NCBI RefSeq assembly: GCF_018143015.1
Contig: NC_054740.1
Span: forward strand, 55,402,583-55,466,582
Reading direction: 5' to 3'
DNA from: Lytechinus variegatus
Taxonomy: Eukaryota; Echinodermata; Echinoidea; Temnopleuroida; Toxopneustidae
Length of the DNA stretch: 64,000 nucleotides
The notes beneath the pieces were generated by a model. That model was not told the DNA's origin. It worked only from the letters and a program-made list of their open reading frames with translations, and searched no databases. A program made the position numbers and the translations under genes. Shown here one piece after another: positions 23,201 to 34,900 of this stretch (position 1 is its first letter; each line of letters starts with the position of its first letter).

Positions 23201-24094
23201 AAAGGGGAAGTTCACAATAAGTTGGTTTTGACAGCAGAAAATTAAAAAAGTAAAACAGTGAATGTTTCATGAAAATTCCTCAAAGAATAAAAGGGTTGTG
23301 ATTTTTTTTTTTGAAGTTTTGATTTTGTGACATCACAAAAGGGCAGCTCGTCCAAATGTTATGATATAAATTCCCTAAAATGCCATTTTCTCAAAAAATT
23401 GGAGTGATTTTAGTAAACATATCTTTCAATACATCATCTCATACCCCATTCAGTAAAAAATATTTATATTCCTCATTTTCCATTAAAAAGTTGAATTTGT
23501 GGAATTTATGTGACACGATTCATGGGGAGGGTACTTCCATATGATGTCACAAATCTTAAGGACACCGCACACCTTAAGACTGTTCGCGATCCGATATTGG
23601 AACGAATCACATTTTGCTAATTTTCTGAAAATGTGAATAGAAATACATCTTTATTTGAGGTTGAAACTAATTGAAAGAATAATACGATGACCATTATGAA
23701 AGATTGCAAGCCTTTATTTTGGAGTAAAGGCAAAATTAGTTTAAATCGTAGCCAATCGTACGACTGCTGTGACGTCATTACGACAATGTATTAAATTCGG
23801 TTTTATTCTATGAAGGATGATAGCATAGTCACAGATTTGAATGTAAGTATTTGTATGATGATTTAGAACATTACACAGTAAGATACTTAAAGTCTCAATA
23901 TTAGCATCAAAATTTACTATGTTTTATTCCAAAATCGAGTCGCAGACCGATCGTAAGGTGTGTGGTGGCCTTAAAGCTTAAAAAATCATTACTCTCTTAT
24001 TCTTAGATGGACTTTCCTTAGACTCACCATTTTTTTAATCATTTCTCTTGGTATTTTCACAAACAACGTTTCTTCAGGGTGAACTTCCCCTTTA
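23201..24094. mobile_element. AAAGGGGAAGTTCAC-ended element with a nested TTAA MITE
   Basis: AAAGGGGAAGTTCAC at the left and GTGAACTTCCCCTTT at the right. The right side is followed by TTAA-like sequence, the left is not. The centre is interrupted by 23560-23970. Confidence 0.7.
23560..23970. mobile_element. TTAA-flanked MITE with CACCGCACACCTTA ends, copy A
   Basis: TTAA at 23556-23559 and 23971-23974. Ends GGACACCGCACACCTTA and TAAGGTGTGTGGTGGCC. Same family as 59102-59513 but in the opposite orientation. Confidence 0.88.
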
Positions 24095-24104
24095 ATAAGC
24101 AACC

Positions 24105-24264
24105 AGGGGGGCGTTTCATGAAAGGACTTGTCGGACGTTTTATCTGACAAGTCCCATTTTATCCGACAGTTACCATAGGAACAGTGCCTCTCAGCCAATC
24201 AAAATCATGGAAAGATGTCAGATCTGACAACTTGTCGGATCAAAATATTGATGAAACGCTCCCC
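24105..24264. mobile_element. Short palindromic MITE with GCGTTTCATGAAAGG ends
   Basis: GGGGGCGTTTCATGAAAGGA to TTGATGAAACGCTCCCC, with TTGTCGGA(C/T) and ATCTGACA arms. About 160 bp. Confidence 0.75.
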
Positions 24265-25939
24265 AGAAGACTTACTGTTTATTTTCTATTCAATACACTA
24301 CATGGCTCATAAAGCCAACTTAAATTAACTATCATCCCTGCATTGGAAATAAACAAAGATCTCTCAATTAATGCATATTTACTCATAACAGGAATAAAAT
24401 TTATGATATTGTACAAAGAAAATTAAATAAGAAGACAAAGGAGAATAATCTACAGATAATAATTATTTTTCAACGCTAAAACATATTTATATAAATCAAT
24501 AAACTTTATAGACATCAGCCATTTTAAATGGACAATTTCCTACCTAACATGCACTATAAGAGCATTAAGAAAATATAAATCATGCTGGTGATATATTCAT
24601 TCTCTAACAATACCAGTGATCGATCTCGTGTTAGAATCTAATTCAAAATAATCACATTCCTTGATAATTCATTTCATTTTCTCATTAATTCTCCTTCCTT
24701 CTCACATCCATCCCTCTATCCTTTATTCATTTTTAATCAATTCTACTTTAGCTTGGCAACTTTGGACAATTATAATTTCATATTACAGCATTCATATCCA
24801 TTAGAAATTGAGAAATAATATTCTTTGTTATTTATTCTGTATTTTTTTAATCACATAGTAATTTGTTACCAATGCGAGGATTTGTTTCAAAATTATGGTT
24901 TTGGATACATACTTTATTAAATTTTACTTGCACTTGCATACGAAATAAGGGCAAAATATTTCAAATTCAGAGGAAAACGGTTGCGACCTTTGAATAAACA
25001 ACACACACAAACATGTAAAAATCATGGATTATCCAAAATGAGATGATTTTTTATGAATCTTTTATATTTACCTACTTTTATAGAGGTTTATGCCAAGGAA
25101 TGTAATCAGTGAAGGACAACAAAATATTGTTATCCCGAGATAAAGTTCTCGTTATTTCATTATCCATAAAGATTACATTGCTGAAAATTGCCTGTCAATA
25201 TGCTCAATCACAAATCCATCAAATTTTAGGACTAGGCCTTTTGATCTTTGAATATTCACAATATTGAAATATCTCAAAACAAATGAGATTTATTGTGACA
25301 CTTTTTTTTCCACTGCCGGTAATAAAAATATTCGGCACACGGAAAATAATTATTATGCAAATTGGAAACGATAACAACCATGGCAAATTAGTATACAAAC
25401 CAACAAAAATGGTGTTACAGAAAATAATGTCAAAAACAGTGCCATAATTCTTTTGCAATACAGAGATATTTGACGATATCTGTGAGGGCATATCAACCAT
25501 AGCATCATTGGATATCCCAATAGTGACATGCTTGCAGCATGAATATTCAAAATATTCTAATTCTTCAATACTTTAAACCATGAATATTCAAATTGTTATA
25601 CCTAGTCCTCATACTTTCTATTTTCTACACTTTCCATTCGGGTTTAGACCATATATCAAACTAATCCCATTTCATAAATATTTGAGGAAATTTCTCTTCA
25701 CAATGAGAGAATTAATTCCTTTGACCTCTGATAGTAAACAAACACTGAACATTGAAGGAACAAAACCATGTATCATTTAGGATAAGCTATCTTCAGCTGT
25801 CAGGATGCTTTTTTTCAAGCAACGTGCTGTATGATGATTGCTTCGGATATACCTTTCCTCTCCTATGTTGCGTACAGTAAGGACTAACAGTCTCAATTAG
25901 GTTATTTCATTTGCAATGTCTATGATGAGAGTCTGTTTC
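24265..25939 (-). other. AT-rich flank downstream of GORASP, probably including its 3' UTR
   Basis: No coding or repeat structure recognised. The part nearest 25939 must include the GORASP 3' UTR. Confidence 0.4.
25289..25294 (-). promoter_or_regulatory. Candidate polyadenylation signal for GORASP
   Basis: TTTATT on the + strand reads AATAAA on the minus strand, about 650 bp past the GORASP stop. It is a reasonable first signal, but other AATAAA-like hexamers lie further on and the real 3' end is not visible. Confidence 0.25.
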
Positions 25940-28900
25940 TTATGAAGACGGTGCGGAGGTAGCCGGCAGCGGTGACGTGCCGATTCCGGCCGGTAAGGTA
26001 GGTAGGGGCGTCGGCCCTGGTATTGAGATTCCTCCGGGCAGACTGACGGCTGGAGGAGGGGGCAGGTTTGAGACCGCAGGCGACGATGCTCCGAGCGAGA
26101 CGGGGGCGGGCAATGCTCCGAGCGAGACGGGGGCGGGCGATGCACCAAGAGAGACGGGGGCGGGCGACGCCCCGAGAGAGATGGGGGCTGGAGACACCCC
26201 TCCTATCGGGGCGGGGTTTAGAGGTGATGATGTTGTGGATGTGTTGAGAGCAGGGTAGTTGGAAAGATTGACCGACGGTAACGAGACATTGATGTTGGGA
26301 AGTCCCGGCACATTGGCTAGACTGACTGGTGGTAGCATACCAGAAACTACAAAAGATAAGGAGAAATATTCACATGACATGATGAAAAAACAATGCAGAT
26401 TATTCTGGATTCTACTTTGTTATCGAAGACATGTACATGCTCATTTGAACTAAGATAAGAAATAGCTTCTTTTAAATTTCATCAACAGCAATCATTCGGA
26501 AAGTTGATTTGAGTTCAAGTGGAGATCATATTTTGATAAAGAGTCTTGAAGAAATGTACATCAAGAATTCAAGTCACTCAAAATCAAATAGACATAATAT
26601 ATATGAATGCACAGCCTACATAAGATTTGATAACTATGCTGATATCAATTTTCAGGAGCAACATATCATGTTTGGGAAATCACATGTACACCGAGTGAAA
26701 CAACTTCTGCAGGAAAATGGAACTCTTAAAACCAGATCAATTCATATAGAGGAGAAAAATCAAAGCAACACATAAATAAAGATTTGAATGATTATTGAGA
26801 TAACTAATGCTATGTAGATCCTCCACTTGGCAAGATCTGTGATGTTACACAAGCACAACTTCCCCATTACTTTAGTACACATTTCTCCTAAATTTTCTCT
26901 TTTATCTAGTCCATCGCAAAATCACCTTTTCTTTTTATGGGAAGACATATACTACAGGTTTCATAACATGACATCATGGATGAATCGTTTGTCCCATCAT
27001 TAGAGTGAATATAAAGAGTTTTCTCTAAGTATACTTTCAGTGTCCAAAGGGGAGAGATCTGATATTGGTTGCATTGCCAATGGCAGGATCTCCATAGAAT
27101 TAAGTGTTCACGACAAACATATGGTTATAACCTTCTTAATTGTTTGTCCAATTTTACTCAAAACTTCATTAATTCCATTCTTTCATTTTTTCTATTTTCA
27201 CACAGGCTATTAAACATCTTAAATGGCCCGTATTCTGAAGTTGGGTTTAACTTAAACTCAGGTTTAAAGTTGTGGTTCAAGTATGGATAGCCAATTGTTA
27301 CATAAATCACTAACGGTCGAGATATCATATTTCAGCTCATTTGGCTCTCAAATCATTCATTGTCTTTACCATCGATGAATCAGGAAAGAGCACAGTAAAC
27401 ATAATAAACATAATAAAAATTTTGACACTTTTGGCTTCCCATAATTTTAGCACAGAGTTAGACCATGGTCTAAGTTAAACCTGGCTTCAGAATACGGGCC
27501 AGTGGGTTGAATTTTCCTTTAAACTTCCACTAGTTAAAAAGATGACACAGTTTCTATTGGTTGAAGGTGTACGAGAGATGAGATAGCTTACTTGGTCCTG
27601 AAAGTGGCGGCGGAACGGAGGCACCAGACGGAGACGCTCCCGGGGTCACATCTAGGTTGAGGGGAGGAACCGCTCCTCCCACGGGACTCTGGTACAAGGA
27701 TGATGTTCCTGTCGTCAGGGGAACCGTGGTCCCTCCCCCAAGCATTGCTGGAGAGGGCGTGGTGGCATTCAGATTGGGCTGGGCAAGCGGTGAGGCTGCT
27801 GCTGCTGCTGTGACCCCAGCGGGTGTGGCACCCGGGGCAGAGGGCGTGGCTCCTGGTGTAAGAGCAAGGTCCGCCATGCTAGTCTGGAGACCAGCCACTG
27901 AATTAGAAGGAGTGGAGGCCAGCGAAACCTGTAGAGAGAAAATAAATCTAGTTATACCAATGACAATCAACATCAACCAATAAAATAAACAAGGGTTTGA
28001 GAGACCACAGATGAAAATAGCTGAAATTGCAAAAGCCCCTATACAGAACTGTACAAAGTACAAAAAAGTTAAAAGTAAAACGTGAAAATAGCTAAAAACA
28101 GCTAAAAAGATTGATTCTCACATGCCTCAATTAAGAAAGAAAGTAAGACAGGAATTACAATGTTAAACTTATCTGATGAGTGACCAAATACCATTATCAC
28201 AAATGCATTGACTTTTTTTACAAACTTTCTTTTAATTAATTAACATGGGATATTCATCATCTTTGGCTCAATATTTATTAGTCCAAATGTTGAAATTTTT
28301 ATGAAAAATAACCACAAAATAAAAATGCACATGTTGCAAAATTTAAATGATCTGATCCTTCAAATTTCAAGTTTTAATAACATTTAAATGTCAACCATGG
28401 AATTTCACTGGATATTAAAAAATGTCTCTGACATTTTAGTCACAATGATAAATCGCATGTCTGAATTTTCATGCTGCTATACAAGGCATACCTCTGAAAA
28501 TCCATCAGGTGGGGGTGCAGTAGATTGATCTCCTGCGGCTGCTGCTGCGGCTGAAGCTTTCAAGTGTGCACTGATATCGATACTCTGACCTTCAGGGAAC
28601 GACCTTGTGGGTATCCGGTGAAGATATCCGTAGCCAATACCACAACCCATGCTATAAGAATCAAGAGAAGAAAAAGAAAAGGTTACTGGAAGAAGTTGCA
28701 GTAATAACTAATTCCTACTTTCATGATTTGCGCCATGATTGGAAGGGTGATCCGAGTCATGTAATAATCAGGGGGGGGGGGGATGAGAGCCTATTTGACA
28801 GACATGTATCTTTAAGATAGAAGAGTAATACCCACCTTCCTTCTCCTCCCCAATTCCTGTTCGGTGTGATGGTGACCTCTCTACATCCATCCGTTTCCAC

Positions 28901-31900
28901 ATTATACATGTACAATTTCAGAGGCCTGCCCTCGTGTGACTCGATCAAGGAGAACAAGTCTTCCGACTACAATAAGAAAAAAAAAATTGGAGAAAAACAA
29001 AGTTTGATTTCTAGCTTATAACATAATTCAACAGAAAAACAAGAATACTTGTTTGGGAGAACCCGGTACAGATTACATAATGTTGTTTTTATTTCTGTAA
29101 GATTAAAAACAAAATCATATAAAATTACAAATCGAATGTACAGGTAAAAGTTGCGGCTGGTAGCTTAATTCAGCTACAACTATAATTGTTGCTGCTGGTC
29201 TTCCATGGGGACAATACATTGTATAAATCAAGATAAAATGTCATATAAATTAAAATATAATCGATTTGATAATGATGCAATGAATTACAAAATAAAGTAA
29301 AACAAGTGGAATGCCTCTGGCCGTCTCACCTGCATAACGCGATTCAACATAGCAGCAGTGCTGACTTTGAAAACTACTATAACTCCCACAAGATGTTCAG
29401 TGATACTTGGTTACTCTTATTTCCACGTTTTATGAACTAGACAAATACACTTACAGAAATAGGATGGTAATTCAACAAATACCCCCAATGTGGCCAAATT
29501 TCATTGACCTCACATGACCTTTGACCTTGATCATGTGACCTGAAACTTTCACAGGATATTCAGTGATACTTGATTACTCTTATGTCCAAGTTTCAAAAGT
29601 CAGATCAATAAACTTGCAAAGTTATGATGGTAATTCAACAGATACCCCCATTATGGCCAAAGTTCATTGACCTTTGACCTTGGTCATGTGACCTAAAATG
29701 CGCACAGGATGTTCAGTGATACTTGATTACTCTTATGTCCAAGTTTTATGAACTAGACCAAAATACTTTCAAAGTTATGATGGTAATTCAACAAATACCC
29801 CCAATTCGGCCAAAGTTCATTGACCCTAAATGACCTTTGACCTTGATCATGTGACCTGAAACTTGCACAGGATGTTCAGTGATACTTGATTACTATTATG
29901 TCCAAGTTTCATGAATCAGATCCAAAAACTTTTAAAGTTATGATGGTAATTCAACAGATACCCCCAAATTGGCCAAAGTTCATTGACCCTAAATGACCTT
30001 TGACCTTGGTCATGTGACGTGAAACTCATGCAGGATGTTTGGTGATACTTGATTAACCTTATGTCCAAGTTTAATGAACTAGGTCCATATATTTTCTAAG
30101 TTATGATGACATTTCAAAAACTTAACCTCAGGTTAAGATTTTGATGTTGATTCCCCCAACATGGTCTAAGTTCATTGACCCTAAATGACCTTTGACCTTG
30201 GTCATGTGACATGAAACTCTAATAGGATGTTCAGTAATACTTGATTAACCTTATGGCCAAGTTTCATGAACTAGGTCCATATACTTTCTAAGTTATGATG
30301 TCATTTCAAAAACTTAACCTCAGGTTAAGATTTGATGTTGACGCCGCCGTCGGAAAAGCGGCGCCTATAATCTCACTCTGCTATGCAGGTGAGACAACAA
30401 AACAAAACATGGCAAAACAATGAAAAAATAAATCATATACAAGACTAACAAGAAGTATATAGCGTATTACTAATTCTACTGTGTTGGAATGCATGATGAC
30501 AAAAACCAAATATCATTCATTTAAGTAGATGCATCAGTGGCATGGATATTTGAATATCACTGGGATACTGTGTAGATCTACTTCATACTTACTTCTAAAA
30601 GCACCGAATCGGCTCCGATGATGTAGTCTGTATTTGCTCTGAATCCTGCTATCGATGCAGGGGAGTTGGGTTGCACATCCTGTTCAAACAAGATTGGATA
30701 TCAAAATCAATGAAGATGAGACTTCTTTTCATTTTACCTTGAATAGTAAACATGTCCAAAAGATGATTATCAAAGTATTGGAATTTTTAATATTTCTATT
30801 ATTAATACTGGATGAGAGAACTCTTCTTACAGGTTATGATTTGAAAAATACAAGTCATAATATGTTAAATATGTTAAATAGTTTTGTGTATTTGTTTACC
30901 ATCATTGAATAAAAAGCCAAGGGTAAGAAATATAATGCAAGTTCTTTACAGATCAATCTTAGGTAATCTGTGATTGCTTATTTGGAAGTAAAATAAATGT
31001 AAATACAAGTTTGAAAGAGAATGTGATATGCAGAAAGTAATAACATACCGAATCGATGACGTCAGTTGCCATGGTGCCCTGGCGGCCTGGTTCTAAACAA
31101 ATGAACCCTGAATGAAAGTGTGTATTTCTCAAAGGAGAAAACGGCTGCTATCAGAATGATTGCTTGCAACCTATTTTTCAAACGAACCAAAATGTGTACA
31201 GATGATCGTCAGGTTCAAGTCTTTTTAGAACCAGCCCGCCATGACACCATGGCAACTGACGTCACACTTGGGTACTCTATTGGAACTGTTGCATTGATCT
31301 ATTACTTTTCTTATTGTTTGTATTTAAACTGGGTTCCACAAGAAAGTGATCAAACTTTTACAAGGGCACTTGGAACATTCCACTCAGTCAAAATGAACAA
31401 TACATTTTATAATAATAAAAGTCATTTCTTGTATAGCGCATAACACATTCTGAATAACGTCTCTATGCGCTTCCAAAGGACTTGGATATTATTACCCTGG
31501 CTGTAACTCAAGCAGCTAGCTTGCAGCGCTCGGCATTTCAAGGAATAAATTCCTGCCATAAAAGGAATAAATTCCTGCCATAAAAGGAATAAATTCCTGC
31601 CATAAAACCCATTCACCTCACCTGGGTTGGGTGCAGCACCATAAACTTCTTGCGGAAGGAAACTACGCCATGGCTGGGATTTGAACCCACGACCCTATGT
31701 TTCAAAGTCCGAAGACTAATCCACTGGGCCACAGCGCTCCAGCTCTCATTCACACAAGCTAGCTTCAACAATGTTTACTAACACATGTCACTAATTACAA
31801 GATTGGTTCGATCACAGAGAGGAAGTTGGCAAAAATAAAGCCAAATGAAAATGAATGAACTTCCCAGTTTACTACATGTCCTACACAGGCATGTTCGAGT

Positions 31901-34900
31901 GATTGGCTCAATCACAAAGAAGCTACAACATCAAAACTTTAAATGACCAAAAAAATCAGACAGCCACACACAGATCCCCTTGGTGATGTCCCGGTATTAA
32001 AGTGAGGGGTAATCTGAACACTGTGTGAATCTGCATGCATATCACATAGCCATACACAGGTACACACTGAGGATGATAGGCATGTTTCGAGAAGGGCTCT
32101 TGAGTTTGAGGTGGCTGGTTTAAAGAGAAATGCCAGTAGTTGCAATAAACACTGATTTCATGAGAAAGTCTGTAAAACCAGGCTTAATTGTCAGTATATC
32201 ATTGAGGATCTAGAACTTGGGTGGTCATTATATTAGATTCTGTAAAAAGTCATTTTGAGATCGTTACCAAAATTGGAATTTATCTTTAAGTAGGAGGGGA
32301 TAGCTAAAGATAGAGGATGGAGGATGCACTGCATCAGGAAAAGTGGAGGGCGAGTGTCACGTGAATCCAGTCACACCCGTTCACGGGGTCAAAACCAGAT
32401 TTAAAACATTGAATTGATGATGATGATGATGAGATGATGATCATGATCATCATGATTATGATCATGATGATGATGATGATGATGGTAATGATGGTGATGA
32501 TCATGATGATGATCATGATGATGATGATGATGGTGGTGATGATGATGAACTTACCAAGACATGCCACACATTCTCGTTGGCACCTTCAAAGGAACAGAAT
32601 CTGATGCTAACGCCGAGAAGACCCTGGCCACCCCATCTCTTGTTTGGCGTGAGCGTGACTTCCCTGACACTCAATGCCTTGCTGCTATACACCAACATCT
32701 TAACAGGTTTCTCCTCATATTCCTGCAGGAGACGCTTCAACGTGTCATCATCCTTGTCCTGAGAACGAAAATCATCGTAATTGTTGTTTACAAAGAAAGC
32801 TTCGACAGCAACATGACACTACAAGATATCTTGTATCATGTATTGGTATAAAATGTATTACATGCTGAATGTATATTTTGAATGATTTTGATTATATTGA
32901 TTGCCTTTTACTTGGTCAAAATATTTACTCATGGCAAGGCCCCAATGCAAATCAGACTGCATCTGTTTGGGGTTTTTTACCATGTGAAATAATTTTTCAT
33001 CTATCTTACAGTTGCTTTGACTACAGTGCAACATGCCTCTTATGATTTTTTTTTATCCATTCTTAAGACCAGGGGCCCGTCTTACAAAGACTTGTGATTG
33101 GTCCGATCAATCGCAACTATGGAAAGCCAGCAAAATCAACATATGAAACGCATGTTTGCTCAAATTTTTTTCTAGATATCCATAAATTCATTGATTTCTT
33201 GACAGTTCAGTGTGTTCTCCTTTGTTTACAAAGGACATTTGCACACAATTATGACACTGATTGATTTCCATAGAATTATGATTGATTGGATCTATCGTAA
33301 CTCTTTGTAAGACAAGGCCCAAGAAGAGGGAGGGAGAGATGGGTTGTTTTACAAAGATTTAAATGTCACTTAATTTCAATTGCAAGTAACACATCGCAGC
33401 ATTGGTCAAATTGTGCGCATGGGATGTACACTACCTGGTATCCATCAATCAGACCACGCATGAAATACCGTGTTTTGGCATTCAAGCACGACCCCAAGTC
33501 ATACTTAACTCTTTGTGAAATACCCCCCAGGGCTCCGTCTTACAAAGAGCTGCGATTGATCCGATCAATCACAACTATGGACAGCCACGAACGTTAATTT
33601 CTAAAATTCTAATTTGTTCAGAAATTTTTCTAGATATGATGTACATTCATACATACATCATTCTCTTGATGATTCAGTGTGATTCTCTATGTTAATACTA
33701 AGGTGAATGTGTAAAATTCCTGTAGAAAAAATTATGGTATGGATGGATTTCCATACATGTACAGTGGAGATTGATTGGATCAATCGTAACTCTTTGTAAG
33801 ACGGGGCCCTGCTCTGCACTTGGACTTGCCCAACACAGTACATGTAGAGTGGGATACCACTTTAACAAACACTTATAGAGTAGAGAGAGCTGTGTTCTAA
33901 AATGTCTATTTCTTTTGGGTTATGTATAATTTGAGATGACTGATAATGTCATTAAATTTGTATGAGATGAAAATGAAATTCAATAAAACAGAAAAATCAT
34001 AACATTTCTTATTCTTCAAGTACAAGATAAACATTTCTGGGAAACACCTCTAGTTAGAGTTGTCAAGACAAAAAGAAAGTGAAGTGTGATATTTCTTACC
34101 AATCTTGTGTTTCCAATAGCGATGACAAAATCAAAGAAAGCTTCTAATCCAGCTTTGTGCCCGGGGGAATTCTCTTGAACCTAAAGCAAATTAAATTCAT
34201 TGAAATTGTAATTCATTACAATCTAGCCTACATGTAAGTCATTACAGGGATTTTGTGTTTTTACAAGTATGATGAGGTCATCATAATTTGTATACATTTT
34301 AAACATTATCATGAAGTTGACATTGAATAAAAAATTTCTCAGATTATACATAGTGTAAATATCAACTAAAATAAATACCAAATAGAAAGCAAGATCCCCC
34401 AGCAAGTTCCTACAGACAAAATTGCTTCATGGAATTATAAAGTAGCATAAATATTTCACTGGTACATCTGACATATTCAAAGCTGATTCAAAAACATTGC
34501 AATCGCAAGAATGAGTGGCCGGCGATACTTGCCATTGCAAAAACGATGTTTTTGAATAAGTGGTGGATTCATCAATTTTGAGACCGATAGAAGCAAGGGC
34601 AAGAAGTGAAACACTTGAGAACATCTTACAGATTTCAGGTAAGTTCATGCTTTTGCATCAATTATTTCATTAGTCCTGTAAAAGCCAATCTTTGTTAGCC
34701 ATGGCCATAGGCACTAGATGTGCTGTTGCGGATGGGCACTAAATGTACGCGTAGGTTCGCATGTCAATGCACCGATGCCAATATCGAAATTTCGAAAATC
34801 AAAAATTGATACCAAAATTGACTACGAAATCCAACATAATCCTCTCAAAAATGAGCTCAAATCTATCAATGATTCGGGAATCTAAGGGCCACTTCACATT

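Noticed and set aside
25977-26258. 93-codon + strand open frame with Gly/Ala/Glu repeats
   Set aside because: It is the antisense of the 27-bp coding repeat in the last GORASP exon.
27657-27983. 108-codon + strand open frame
   Set aside because: Antisense shadow of GORASP exon 7.
31052-31096. Possible extra GORASP exon with acceptor and GTATGT donor
   Set aside because: Exon 3 joins exon 4 directly in phase and gives the family sequence [11 protein letters not shown]; this piece is one arm of an inverted repeat.
32334-32567. Ile/Met-rich open frame
   Set aside because: Translation of the (GAT)n microsatellite.
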